This document shows, in pieces, positions 9,901 to 24,900 of a stretch of DNA of 64,000 nucleotides. Numbering within the stretch: the stretch's first letter is position 1; each line of letters starts with the position of its first letter. Made by a program: the position numbers and the translations under genes. The DNA is from Pseudeuparius sepicola (taxonomy: Eukaryota; Arthropoda; Insecta; Coleoptera; Anthribidae): positions 62,601,949 to 62,665,948 of the forward strand of contig OY987298.1 in NCBI GenBank assembly GCA_963920635.1, written 5' to 3'. The notes under the pieces were generated by a model. It saw only the letters and a program-made list of their open reading frames with translations. It made no database searches and had not been told where the DNA came from.

Positions 9901-12900
9901 GCAATAAACGAAAGCTAGCAAAAACTCATTGGTTAGCTATTGAAAAGTCTCAACCTGTCAATTCAAATAACGCTGTTGCATTACGCAATTTATTAGAGAT
10001 TTTTTCAAAAAATATTGAAGCTCTCAAGATGCTCGGATTAGATCCAGATAATTGGAATTTCGTGTTAAGTCACATGTTACTTGCAAGAGTAGATGAGTCA
10101 ATTACCACGCGATTTGAAATACAATTTAATAAACCAAATGATATTACTTCTTATGAATGTGTTTTCGATTTTTTGGAAGCACATTGCAATGCTTTATTTA
10201 CTGCTTCTCCCGAAAGTGAAGAGTCAAGAACACGTTCTGAAAATTTATCAAACAAAAAACATGAACAAAAATTTGACGAAAACAACAAAACGCGTCACTC
10301 TTCAGCTTTTCTCGGCACTGCACAAAATAAAGGCAATTTGAATTGTAAATGTTGTTTTCAAACACATCCGCTCTATAGATGTCCTGATTTTTTCGGAAAA
10401 TCAGCACAAGAACGCTTTAATTTTGCCCAAAACCATAACTTATGCATGAATTGTTTAAGTCATTTACATCGCACGGGGCAATGTCAATCTGCCATCCAAT
10501 GCAAATATTGTCACAAAAGGCATCACAGTTTGGTACACTTGACTTCGTAGTTTTTATGTCAGGCCAAATTCCCAGGAAACCAATTCGGCGAGCCCGCCGG
10601 CCGTGCGCCCGGTTCAGTCGGTGGCTGCTGCCGCGTCTCCTGCCGCTATACACGGTGATCCAGTTACTAGTGTCGCGCTTTCTTTGATTCTGGATCAACC
10701 TCGTACTGTTCTCACTACAATTATGTTAGAAATTTTAGATAATAAAGGTGTTTATCGCCAAGCCAGAGCTGTATTAGAACCAGGTTCACAAATTAGCTTT
10801 TGTTCTTTACCGTGCGCAAATAAATTGGACCTACCTCGTTTTAAATCATCTACAGGCCTCTCTGGTGTAGGAGATACTCCAATGAATTCCCCACTGGGAC
10901 TTGTACGTTTATATATTCGGCCTATAGGCAAAAATGACGTCTGCATAAATTTAATCACATTGATTTTTTAACAAAATTTGTTCAGAATTGCCTGCTAACC
11001 ATCTCAATTTTGAAAAAATTTGAAACTTGCTGATCCGCAATAGTATAAGCCAGAGCGTATTGATATCCTTATAGGTGCCGATTTATACCCTTACATTCTT
11101 CGCGTTGGTCATATAATAAAATCCATCTATATTTGGTTATGTCATCACGGGCCAAAGTACAATTAATTTCGCTCCTAAAAATATTACTTCATTCTTTTGT
11201 CGCGCAAAATGTAAAAATTTAGAAGTTGCTGTTTCTTAATTTTGGGAACTCGAAAATATTACTCAGAAATTTATCGCTTCTCCAGATGACAGTCTATGTG
11301 AAGAAATATTTTGTCAAAATGTCAAAAAGTGATTCTCATGGCCGCTATATAGTACCTTTGCCTTTTCGAGATTCACCACCTGTATTTCCTGGAAGCTTTG
11401 ATATTGCTTTATCTCGTTTTTTAACCATAGAACGTACATTTTTAAAAAATCCTGAACTGCATAAAATTTATTCAGAAAACATCCATCCTGGATTTAGATC
11501 ATATGGAACTAATCAACTATCCAGATACATGTTCCAAGTGTTATTATATTCTGCATTTGATTGTACAAAAACCTGACAGTCTTTCCTCTTCTTCAATATA
11601 GAATTGTTTTTAACGCTTCCGCTAAAAGTGATAACAATTTATCTCTTAATGATACTTTGCTTGTTGGAACAAAGTTACAGCAAGATTTAACTGCAATTCT
11701 TATTAAATTTCGCTTACATAATGTGGTCTTAACCGCTGATATATCAAAAATGTATCGACAAATTTTGGTGACACCAGAACACCAAGATTATCAACGAATT
11801 TTATATCCCTTTACACAAAATTCTCCGGTAAGTCATTTCCGCTTAAAACACGTAACCTTTGGAGTTGCCTCAAGTCCTTATTTAGCACTTCGCGTTATTA
11901 AATATTAGCAGACGATGAACAAGTCAATTTTCCAAGAGCCGCCGCTGTTATTAAAGAAGATTCTTATATTGATGACATAATAACTGGCTGTAATAGTGTT
12001 GAAGAAGCGCAATTACTTCAAAAAGAATTAGAACAACTTTTAAAAAGTGGAGGTTTTGAACTTCATAAATGGTCTACTAACATGCAGGCATTAAGCAATG
12101 TATCCAAAAAAAATATTATACCAAATTCGCTTTCTTTAGATACTGATGATGTCACAAAAGTGTTGGGTTTATGCTGGCAGCCAAACTCCGATTATTTTAC
12201 ATTTAAAGTTGAAATTGCAGACAGACCATGCACTAAACGGCACATACTTTCGGATCTGGCCAGAGTGTATGACCCGCTTGGTTTTCTCGCGCCAATAACC
12301 TTCTTTGCCAAATATTTTATTCAACAACTTTGGGTTTTAGGCATCGATTGGGACTCCGAACCCCTCAAAGAACTTGTTCGAATTTGGATTCAATTTAGAT
12401 CAGAATTACCCCTATTAAAACAATTTCAACTGCCGCGACATATCGAGATGTGTAATGATTCGTGTCGTATCGAGATTCATGGTTTTTCATATGCCAGCGA
12501 ACGGGGCTACGCAGCCGTATGTTATCTACGGATTTTCTGTACAAATAATATACACATCTATTTTGTTGCTGCAAAAACACGCGTAGCACCTTTAAAAACA
12601 ATTTCTATCGCGCGCTTGGAATTATGTGCTGCTCATTTACTTGCTGATTTAATCTTCTATATCCATTCTCCAAATTCCTCTCGAATTTCCGTCGAAAAAA
12701 TTTATGCTTGGTGAGATTCATCTGTAACATTATACTGGATACAATCACATCCATCTCGATGGAAAACGTTTGTCAGCAATTGCGTCAGTTTAATTCAAGA
12801 ACCTTCTAGCTGGCGTTACATTCCGTCCGGTTTAAATCCTGCTGACGTCGCGTCTCGTGGTAAATATCCTTCCGATTTATTAAACCATTCACTTTTTTAT

Positions 12901-15900
12901 ACTGGTCCGGAATTTTTACGTCAAGATTACAAAAATTGGCCAGCCAGTAACATTTTAACCACTTTGAGAACTCCTCCCGAGGAAAGAAAAATAAATATAT
13001 TTATCTCTAAAACTGTCAACGATTCTGAAAATATTTTAGACATTTTGTTAAGTAAATATTCTTCCTTTACCAAGTTGGGTTATGTTCTGACATACCTATA
13101 TCGTTTTTTAAACAATTGCCGCCACAGAAATAAAATGAAAAACTTCTTAAATAGTTCAGAATTATCCAGTGCTATACTTATTCTTGTTAAACATATTCAA
13201 AAAAATGATTTTGCTCAAGAAATTAAGTGTTTACGAAAGAAAATCCCGCTATCTAGGCCTATGCAAAAATTAACCTTGTTCTTAGATGACAATGACGTCA
13301 TTCATGTAGGCGGACGACTTTGCAATGCTCCCATTTCTTATGACAAGAAATTTCCGATACTTCAGCCACGATCTAGTCGTTTTACCTATTTAATAATTGA
13401 ACATTTGCACTTGACATATTTTCACGCGGGAATCCAAACCGTACATTTTTTGTTGTCACAAAAATATTGGATCATTTCGGCCAAACGCGCTATCCACCAC
13501 GTACTTTCGAAGTGTATGAGATATTTTCGTGTTAATCCGCTACCATTACAACCAGTAATGGGAAATTTACCGCTTTCTCGAATTTCCAAAATAAAACCTT
13601 TTTCGTACGCCGGGGTTGATTATGGTGGGCCGTATAATGTTACGCTAAACAAAGGTCGTGGTACCAAAAGCACCAAAGCTTACATTTGTCTATTTGTGTG
13701 TCTAGCAACCAAAGCGTTGCACCTCGAACTCGCTAGGGATCTAAGTTCCGAAGCTTTTTTCGCAGCTTTAAGGCGCTTTATTGCCAGGTGCGGTCGATGT
13801 AGTCACCTCTATAGTGATAACGGTACCAATTTTGTATCCGCTAAAATCTATAGACTCCGACAACCCTATTACTTGGCATTTTATTCCCCCGAGCAGTCCA
13901 AATTTCGGTGGAATCTGGGAAGCAGGAATTAAATCTGTCAAATATCATCTTCAGCGAGTTATAGGCAATCAAATTCTTACATATGCAGAGTTGTATACCG
14001 TTCTGTGTCAAATAGAGGCCATTTTAAATTCCCGACCGATTACTCCGATTACGTCAGATCCAAATGACATTTCTGCGTTAACTCCAGGTCATTTTTTAAC
14101 GATGGAACCATTAAATACTGCTCCTGAAGCAGATGTGTCAGAGATCAAACTCTCTCACCTGTCACGTTGGCAACTGCTCCAAAAAATACATCAGGATTTT
14201 TGGAGGAGATGGCAACAAGAATATTTGCATACATTGCAGCAAAGAAGCAAGTGGCTGAAAACCACTACTTCACCAGAAATCGGTGCGCTTGTCTTAATAA
14301 AAGACGATCTCACCCCTCCACTCCAGTGGAGACTCGGAAGAGTTATAATGTTGCATCCTGGCCATGATGGTGTAGCTCGAGTGGTGACTATAAAAACTAC
14401 GAGTGGTGTCATGAAGAGACCTCTTTCTAAATTATGTCCTTTAACGATTTTGCTGAAAATGCGTAGCATTTTGGTGGGCCGAATGTTCAATTTCCGTACT
14501 TATTATTTTTATTATAAATATTATTCATTTATTTCTTTGCATATTTGTTTATTTGGGAACAATTCGGTACCTACTATTAATTTATATTCCGGGTGTTTGG
14601 GCAATAATTATGTTTAATGTGTTCAAGATTTTCTAAAATCCAACCGCAATTTTCCTTTCCTATAAAGGCATTGCGGCCCCCCTTTTTTTTTGTGCGTGCT
14701 ACTTTTTTTTACTATATCCGTATGTATCAAGTGAATCGACAAAGGACAAGAGTTCGCCCGGTTCCGCCAAGCCGTGCAGTCTAATTTACGCCGACCGCAC
14801 CAAAAACGCTTTTCCGACGCTTTCTCGCACTTTCTACTGGTGTTTCTCGCTAGTGCCACTACAGGTCTACAGGGGTACCCCGCTTTTGTAGCTTCTTGAA
14901 ATCACGCAGCCTCCTGGACCGTTCGCTTATGCTATCCTTTTATTTCCTCATCCCGCATTTTCGCTAGACGCTAACCAACAAATACTTGGGGAATACATTA
15001 TAACCATGTCATTAATTATACAGTCCACTAGTCTAGCTCATTATCCCATAACAAAAACTTTATTCTAAATATTATTAAAAAGTACAAAGAAAACAACCTA
15101 ATACCTATATATCTTCTCTAAACGCACAGTCCGACAACACGACAACACTGGAAATAATAATCTGGGCTTGGGTCAAGGCATTATTCGATTCAACCAGGTT
15201 AGAAGAAGAAGAGATCGCGGTACGACTTACATAGCACCAAAAAGAAGAAAAACTAATGTGATGTATATTTAAAAATCACTCAAATTGGCGGGAAAACAGA
15301 AAGTGGATTTTTTCTCTAACAAAGCTGCAAAAATAACAAATTACACGTATTATAATATTATTGAAGATAATAGGAATTCCTTGGCACTAAATATGAAAAA
15401 CCGTCAACTTCCCTATTCGGGTTAAACCACCAACAAAGCACATTGTCATTATCGCCAGTGTCTTAATAAACTCTGCATCGTTGCCAGAACTACAACAGGT
15501 TTCAGGGATTTTCACCAACCAGAATGTTGTAAATAGCTTCTCAAGAACCAGAACAATTCAAGCAAATATTACACCAGTCCATTCCAAGCCCTACTGTACA
15601 CAGTGAAAAGTGGATGTTTACTGCATAGGAAATATAAATTATCCACTGAAAGGACACTTCATTGAACCATTAAACAGGAATGTAACCATTAAACTGCCTT
15701 AGGGTGCAAAAATATGGTCTGGTCTGACAAAAGAACTATCTATGAATGTTAACCGCAGATCGGCACTACTGTACAGTGTGTTTCACTTCAAGTCGAGACA
15801 ATTAATTATTTTTTTACTGGTTGACCGATTTTCAAAACCTTTTTTTTTAAATATAGTGCTCTGAAAGATCTATATTTTGACACTATTTTTTTCAGATTCG

Positions 15901-18900
15901 TCTTTTCCATGACCTACTACGATCAAAATTATGCCCCCAAAAACTGCAAAAGTATATTAGGCATTTTTTTAGGAAAAAAAAATGAATAGCACAGTCGTAT
16001 TGGCCATACCCGCAAACCACACATACCATGTTTCACGGACATAGCTTATACAGGGCGTTCAGAAAATAGCTTCAAACATGGCAAAAATACGGTTTTTCGA
16101 AGTACCCTGTACAAACACCGAGAGATATTTTAAAATTATTTCTTTGCAGTTTGATTAGGGCTCACATAAGCCATCAATTCCCGCGATTTCATGGCCGTGC
16201 CTTATACAGGGCGTTCGCAATAAAAATACAAAAATCGAAAATAATCGTTTTTTTCTCTTGGTATTTTTTACATTTTTTCTTTTTAACTTATGCCTATTAA
16301 AAACATAAACAATATTAAATTTTAGAAAGTATTTTCAAGAAAAAGTAACTGCTCTAGTTTTTCTCAGTGCTTTGTATACATTTTAAGCTATTTGAGTTAC
16401 GAGTCTGAACAACACGTTTGTGAAATTTTCATTTCAATTTGTTACTCAAATTTGTTTATACAGGGTGATCTATACAAAATTGCACTTTTTTGGTCCGACT
16501 TCGGACAATATGAAGACCTATAGAAGAATTATTGGTGGTCGGAGTTACCGGAACTATAACTCCGACAAGCTTGAAAAGGCAGTAGATGTGAATATGAAAA
16601 AAATAACAGTAGGAGAAGCGGCTGAATTTTATAGTGTGCCGAAGTCTATAATTCATGACAAAATAAAAGGGATCCATGACAAAAAAATTGGAGGACAAGC
16701 ATTACTATCGGCCATTGAGGAAGAACAGTTCTTGCTAAGGACTTGACTGAAAGGATAGATGAGACTTTGGAACCACAATTGCCCTTGATAATCGCAGAAG
16801 AATCTGAAGCAAACCTCTGTAATAATGATGACAGCTCAGGATTAGACCTCCCTACTTTTACAGGTGAGACAAAACATTACAAAAATAATTGTGATAATTT
16901 GGACTCTTCCGACGACTGTCCACTAATAAGATTAGTTAAGAACAACGAGAAGACTGATATTCCCAAAACTGACAAGACCACTGACTCAAGAAACCTGTGA
17001 TAACAAATTACTTCGAATTAAGACATTTGTGATAGTAAAAATGCCATTAGAATTTTGTTCAAAATTCAAATATTATGTTGGGCAAATAATGCACATAAGG
17101 AGTTCACACCCAAGAAGCATTTTTAGTCGCCGTTACGTTCCGGCGACTTTTGTTTGCAACTTTAAAGTTGTGATTACTGCTGATAGGGACGTAATTACTA
17201 CGTTCCTATTACGTCCCTGCGACCAAACTGGGGAACATTTTGAGGGTGATAGATACGTAACGACGACCACCTAGCAACTTACACTGCTACGACGCGCTTA
17301 CATTCCGGCAACGTTGTGGAGACGTAGCAGCGTGGTCACCGCTACTTTGTTGGATTTGTTTGCTTCCTTACATTCGCGTCCTCGCTTTGTCTTTGTCTAA
17401 ATAATTAAAAAGTATTCTAGTCCAGCATCTTCCGTCATTTTTCAATAACCGTGGAAAATGGAAGTACCTAATATTTATTTTTAACTTATATCTATGAATA
17501 ATGGTAGGTATAAGAAAGGTATTAATTTGCTGATTTATTTCTCGTTGCTAGATTCAAGAAACTAAAACGATTGAAAATTTTCTGTCAAATATGACGTTGA
17601 TAGATTGAAAAGTAACAACGCGCCCTCTCAAAATGCATGTTTTAACACTTTTTTATCGGGAGGATAAATTACGAAAATGTGCGAAATTACCTAAAAATGC
17701 TGAAAATGCTTTTTTAATGTTTCTATAAGTTATACGAGTTGATTTTTGCTCAATTTTCTCTTTTTTGGGACAATTTTGAAGAATTAACTATTTCAGTACC
17801 AAAGGAAATTGACATTTGATATTAATGGCGTCCATCATTTTAGAAGAAAATATGGCGTAATTTTTAGTAATTACTTCTAAGTATTATTTACCTTAAAATG
17901 GGTGTTTGAAGGCTTTGCCACTTAACTGGTAATAACGGCAACTAGACTTTTTTCACTTTAAGGTAATTCCTACCTTTAAGACGAAAATTAGTTTTGGATA
18001 TTTTAAACCCTAAAGTCCCAATTACTACAAGAGAACTTCAAAGTTCCAGAAGCCTCGTTTAAGTTCCGAATGCTACTACTAGGTCTCATTTGGAACTTTA
18101 ACCTATAATTTTTATATGAGCGTGTTATTTTGAGCCGGTATGTTTTGTGCTATATTTCGAAATGTTGATATTTAAAATTGTAGCCACTCAAGAGAAGCGT
18201 TTTGTAATTTTGTATTGAAGACAAGTCCTCGTGTTTCGATTCGTTCCATCCAACTCCTGCTTTAATTTTCTATGAAATGTGAATGTGTGTCTATAATTTT
18301 TCTTCTTTCTAATGGCTGACATTTTCATCACTTCGCAAAAGGGACCCAATCCTTCAAACGATTGTAAGGAACTAAATATGTAGTTTCCATTTTGGTCCCC
18401 ATAGAAGTGACAGTTACTTTAAAGTATTTTTTTGTAGTAATTGGAACTTTCTAGTAATTTTAAAATGGAGTGGGAAGTAAAACTTACCATACAGTAGTTT
18501 TCTCGAGTAGCGGGAAAGTTAATTTCACTTTAAATATGACTATATAGTTCCGTAACTTTGGAGGTATTTCTAAAGTCGCTAAGATGTAGAAGTTATTTTC
18601 ACCGTTACCATAAAGTAATGAAAACTTTAAAGTGATAAACAAGTAACACAACAAAGTAATTGTGACCATTGAATATAACTTTAGAGTTAACGTGACTTTA
18701 ACGTAATTTTGTATAGTAACAATTCTGTTCCAGATACTTCAAAAACTACTTACAAGTACTGAAACCATAAAGTTTCAACTTTTAGTAATAATTACTACGT
18801 AATTACTCATACTTTCTCGATATAAGTAATAAAAACTAATAAGTCGATTTTTAAGTAATAATTACGTAATAACTACTTATTCAAAGTTCCCGTCTCAGTT

Positions 18901-21900
18901 ACCGCAACTTTAATGCTGCTTGGGCAATTACCTAGTACGATATTTATGGAAGAAAATAGACAATGGTGAAACACTTTTTAACTTCCCAACAATAACTGAT
19001 GAGAGAGTTGTAGATAGGGAAGAAATAATCCAAATTCTTCACCCAATTTCTTTACGTCGTGACCGATATAAGATTACTGACCTGCCAGATAGTATTTTAT
19101 TACAATAGTTTTTTTCTATTGTATAAATATCCTATATATTTTATAAATAATGATATTTTATTTTTTATAGCAGTTTTGAATGTTTTTGGTCTTAGTTTAA
19201 ATTTTTGTACCAAAGAATAATGTTTTTGTTGATTAATTGCATTTTTATTTAGATAAAAACAACCAAATTTTTTGTTTCAAAAATGTTGCCCGAAGTCACC
19301 CCCTAGTTACTCTAACTTCGGATTATTATGGTTTTTAGCAAGTGTCCAAAGTCACCCCAAAAATGGGGGTAATTTCGGACAGCAAAAAAATAAAAATATG
19401 TAGAAAAGTAAATACAATAGGGGTTAAATAATTTCACTAAAAGTTAGGGCAATGCTTGACTAAAGCCTACAAAAAAAAAGATTTTTTTAAAAGTACACTT
19501 TTGGAGATATTTGAGACAGATTGCAAGATTTATTCTTAAAATGACTTGTTTATTGCAGCATTGCCGTTCTTTGAAAATAATTAAGAAACGATTAAACAAA
19601 TTTTAAAAATGCTATTATACAGGGTCACAGAATAACTAAACAGAATTGTAGCGTCCGTATACGCGCATACGGCGACCCGTTAAGGACAGAGTTAGTATCG
19701 CCATCTATGTGCTTCCTTAAGTACTGTGTAGATCATAGTCACCCAAGCAAGTAATTGGCACACATATTCGTGAGTATCGGCTTGGTCGACCCGCGGCGCG
19801 CCCCACTTTGCAGTCCATCGGGCGGACGATGGCTCGGCTCATATCGGTCGGCGACGTAGAGGTTCGTGTGGGACGCACGTGCTTCTCCCTCCAGTGTGCT
19901 ACCGCCTGCTCGTAGTCAGAGCCGGTGTATTACCTACACTTCTATTGGAAGTTTTGTTTTTGGTTCCTGTGTTTCAAAAGCGAATTGTTCTGTTTTGGCG
20001 TTAAGTTGTTGTTTTGTTGTGGATTTGTTAAGTACTGTTGTTTGCTGTTAAATTGTTGTTGTGGCTGTTATTATTTGCTGTTAAGTTATGTTTTGTGATT
20101 TTGTTCTTTTGCCGATCAGCAATGGCCGCAAAGCGGTGCAGTTTTAAAAACTGCACCAGTTCTGGACTGGTCGAAGGAGTAGGACGAACATATTTTTCGA
20201 CTTTCCCAAAAATGACTTTATCCGTGCAATATGGGTACAGAATTCTGGAAATTTGGACCTAATTAATTTACCCTATTCGGCCCTAAAAAACAAAGTTTTG
20301 TGTTCGCGCCAGTTTAAAAACCCTTCGTTTTTGATTCCCGACAAAAAAAAAACTATATATAACATTATTTGAATTTATTATTGTTTGTCTATCATCAAAA
20401 CGTGGTATTTTTTAGTTATGGAACGTTTTTAGGTCGTAATCTGCTAGTTTCAAGAAAAAGTCAACTTACAAGGTGCAATTTTTATATTTTTTCAAAAGAT
20501 CAAAAATTTATCATTGTCAGAATTTTTGGCTGAAAATTTGTACATAGGGGTAAAATAAAATTCCAAGCAACTTTTTCAAATAACATTTTTCGATTTTGGC
20601 TATTTATTTAATTAAATGTTATTTTTGACAGATATGTAAAATTACGTCACGACGTTTAATTATCTCATTTCGAATATTTTTGCAAGCAGAGATGATCTCC
20701 CCAGAGCAGTTTCATCTTAGCCCAAAAATAAAAAAAATTCCCATATGGTTCCAACTTTCTGTGGCACTGTATAACATTACCGATTTATCTCTTACCGCTT
20801 TCGAAATGTTCGCCTATGTTTTCCTGGTTGGTGTAGAAAAAGGAAGCGTATCTTCTAATTGTATAAAACAAATTTTCGGCCCATGACCTACTTATAGCTG
20901 TGGTCACAGAATAATATTTTGTGCTGTACGGTTAGTGTTATGTATTAAAAAGCAAAAATGAAGTCATGGACTACTTTCAGGTAGTTGTAATATACGCTCC
21001 CTTATTCTATTCAAATCAGAAAACCTGGGCGAATATCTCAACAACGGCAAGAGATGTCCCTATAATTTTGGATAGAAAAATAACAATTTCCTAAAATATT
21101 TGTTTACTTCCCGTTAAACCGGGAATGATGTATAAATTACAAACGAGCAGATTTTAATATATTTTGTCCGTAATATTAAAAATGGAAACAAACAGTATTT
21201 TTTATTTTTCGAAAAAATTGTTTTTTCGAGGACACCCAGTATGTCAATTGTGACGCTAGATTCAGATTCCCCGGAAAAACTCACCCGGGTTTTAGCAGAC
21301 CCTTTTTCTTTTGACTAAGGAAATAATCGGACTTTTTAAAACACTTTTCTTGAGAAACCCTGTATACAGGGTGTCCAACTTTAAAACTGTACAAAGCCGT
21401 AAAATCTTCATTTTTGGAGATATTCGCCTAAACTTTTTTTGTTTGAAAGACCTTCAAAAACCGCGTCTTTTGACCTTCCTTTCATTTTCAAAATGCAAAT
21501 CCAGGGCCGGCTGCGATTTTTTTTATACGCCCGATTTTCAAGAAAACCATTTAGCGATTTTTTTTATTTAAAATCTGACCCCATAGCGTTAATCACAACA
21601 CCCTAAAACCCCCATATACCAAATTCGAACAAAAAATGTACAGGGAGTTCCAATCTGTAGGGTGTCAAAGTTCAGCAAAATAGGAATTTTAGACATCTGG
21701 CGAGTCAAGTGTGCCATGGAATCCCTTCAGAACAGTCGAATGGTTAACAGGGCCGCTTAAAATGTTGATGTGAAAAGATTTACTACAAAAATTAACAGGG
21801 TATTTTTCTCTGAGCCATCTCAAAATTCTGAAATTTTATCTTATACGGATCAAGAGTAGGTACTCTGGAATCATTGAAAAAATATTGATAAACACAAAAG

Positions 21901-24900
21901 TAACAGATAAAAACAATTTAAATTATTGTACCTTTCTCAACAAAGTCACTGCCTAAGATGATACATTTTCTCTGTGTTTCCTGTTGTGGCACATCATAGG
22001 CACCTTAACTGATATGGACTTACTGACTGACAGGCTTCTGTATTTTTTAGATTTAGTTCGTTTATAGTGTGTGGAGCGGCTTTGATGTGTCTACTTGATT
22101 TTTGACCCGTATAAAATCTCAAAAATTTAGTAATTTGAGGTGGCACAGATAAGAATACTCTATATATTTTGTATTGGACTTTTGCACACCAATAGCTTGA
22201 GTGGTTCTATTGACCATTCAACTGTTTTGAGGGGATTCCATGGCACATTGGACTTGACAGAGAGATGCCTTTAAAATTCCTATTTTGCTCAACTTGGACA
22301 CCCTGCAGAATGGAACTCCCTGTATATTTTTTTATTCAAATTTAGTATATAGAGGTTTTGGCGTGTTCTGATTAACGCTGTGGGGTCAGATTTTAAATAA
22401 AAAAATCGCGAGTTTTCGTGAAAATCGGGGGTATAAAAAAATCGGAGTCGGCCCTGGATTTGCATTTTGAAAATAGCAGGAAGGTCAAAAGAAGCGGTTC
22501 TTGAAGGCCTTTCAAACAAAAAAAGTTTAGGCTTTTGTCTCCAAATATGAAGATTTTAATGATTTCTACAGTTATAAAGTTGGACACCCTGTATACATCA
22601 AAATTATTGCTTATAAAAACTAAGATTTTCTAAAATTCTGGGCGGTTCCAAGGAAGTTTTTAGAATTTATGTACAGGGTTAGTAATAATTATTGTTTTCA
22701 AACAAATAAAAATTGGAGTATAGGAGTGGCAATTAGGCCAGGGTAGATAATTTTTGAGAACAAAAAAATCTAGAACAGCATGACACCCATTGGAAAAGGA
22801 AGAAAATACAGCAAATATAACAGAAAAAATAATTTAAGGGCGATTTAAGCTACGGGTGTTGTAGGGGGTGATCTTTTAGGGGTGGAAAACGGTTTATCAC
22901 GATATCCGACAAAACTGCAACTCCTATCAAAAAAGTTAAATGGCAAAGTTGTAGGTAATAAAAAGATCTACAACTTTTGTATTTACACTTTTTTCACATA
23001 ACCTCAAAATATCCACGAAAAATCAAAATAACCGATTTTTTGGTTTTTAATTTTTATCTCACAAAAAAAATTCTACGAAATTTGGTGGAAACTTACCTTC
23101 TTATGTCTCGAATACGCTGTAATTTTTTCGAATCAAAATATTTATTTTTACCCCTTTTTTTTATTTTAAACCGAAAAAGTAACCGCATTTTCAATCGAAA
23201 ATACCCACGTCAAAAAAGCTGCTTTTTAAAAAAAGTTGGTTCGCTTTTTGTTCGTTGAAACCTCTACTTTCTGATGGTGTAAAAAATATACATCACTTTG
23301 AAAATTTTCTCAGAAAATGCAAAAAACGAAAAACTCGATATCTAACTATTTATTGAAATTTACACTTTAATTACTTGAAAATTTTAAGATTGCATGTTGA
23401 ACAGTATGGGAATCTTGCAAACGGTGAGAGATAGAACAACAACAAACAACAAATGCGGAAAAAGTTGCGCAATTTTGAGGTCAGTAAAATGGTACAAACA
23501 GATTTCTAATATATTTTTTCGTTTTTGAGTTATTTCGACAAAAGTGAAATTTTGCATTTTTGATTTTATTTTTTTCTGAAGTTGTTATCAACATTTAAAT
23601 ACAGGGAAACAATGAGTAGAAAAAAAGGAATTTTCAGTATAATTGTCTCAAAACATTTTAAAAATATTGTCCATACATCATGGTATTTGGAATGAAAGTG
23701 CTTTCAAAATCTGCAAAAAAATCCAGGTCCGTATTTAAAAAAATTAAGTTGAAAATGGTTTCTCAAAAAACGAAATGTTGTAGAACAAATCTAAAAACGC
23801 CATCTTAAAGCCCGTTAAAAAGTGCCATAAGAAAGTGTTTTTCTTTTTTCCTATCTGTGATAACAACTTCAGAAAAAAATAAAATCCAAAATGCAAATTT
23901 TCACTTTTTTCAAAATAACTCAAAAACGAAAAAAGATATTAGAAATCTGTTTGTACCATTTTAGCTTGTAGCAGTCTCCGTATATTCAATAACGTATTGC
24001 TATCCTAAATTTTGTTCCTAAACCTATTTTTTTAATACTTTTTAAATAATTTTGAAATATATTTTTTAATATATCAGCAAAAAGTCGCTTCGTTCTCAAA
24101 AAACAAAATTTTTGAAGGTAGAACTAGATCAGATCCCATAGGTGTTGTTAAGTACATCACTGTGCATACGAAATGGCGATTTACGACATTTTTTTGTGGT
24201 CGAGACCTTTTTTATTTAGAAAAAACTGTCGAAATTGGCATTTTACGGAAATTGTGTTTTTTTACATTTCCATCGTCATATCTTTCAGAGTAGTGGAGCT
24301 ATCGACTCGAATTTTCTTTAAAATTGAAGCTAACATATGAGCGCTTACAACGAATGCCATAGTTGTTGTCCAATATTGTTTATTAACCACTTTAAATAGC
24401 AACAAAATTGCAAGGTTATAAAAAATGTAATGAAATTTTCACTAAGCGAGAAACTTTTTTATTTGTGGAAATTTTTATACACATGCTGCGAGGGAAATGT
24501 GCTCAAAACATGAAGGAAGTTTTTGGTAAAAAAATTACCTATAGCGCTACTCACGTCTCAACAACTAATGCGTAGTTTACATGCGCAAGTGAAACTATCA
24601 CAAATATAAATATCTTAGAGTAATTCCTAATAGCACATAGGTCTGTGCTAATAGTTTGCCAATGTAAACCCTCTCAGTGAGAACTCTCTGCCATAAAAGA
24701 GTAGGTAGGTACGTCTCTGGGAGCGTTTACATAAACTATTTGGAAGTACTCTCAGTACGACTTGTGAGTTCATGTAAACGCCCCCAGAGTTCTTCCTGAG
24801 AGGGTTTACATTGGCAAACTTTTAGGAAATACTCTAAGATATTTATATTTGTGATAGTTTCACTTGCGCATGTAAACTACGCATTAGTTGTTGAGACATG

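Larger units (their letters stand above)
8434..15053 (+). mobile_element. BEL/Pao LTR retrotransposon, degraded
   Basis: A 6.62-kb element with two LTRs (575 and 570 bp), both TGTT...AACA. A 5-bp flank AAAAT / AAAAC (8429-8433 and 15054-15058) looks like a TSD with one change. Gag is intact, while pol (protease, RT, RNase H, integrase, C-terminal DUF5641-like domain) is broken in several places. The domain order PR-RT-RH-IN and the DUF1759 and DUF1758 families identify BEL/Pao. The LTRs differ by many substitutions and small indels, so the insertion is not recent. It lies sense to the plus strand, antisense to PACS. Confidence 0.93.
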
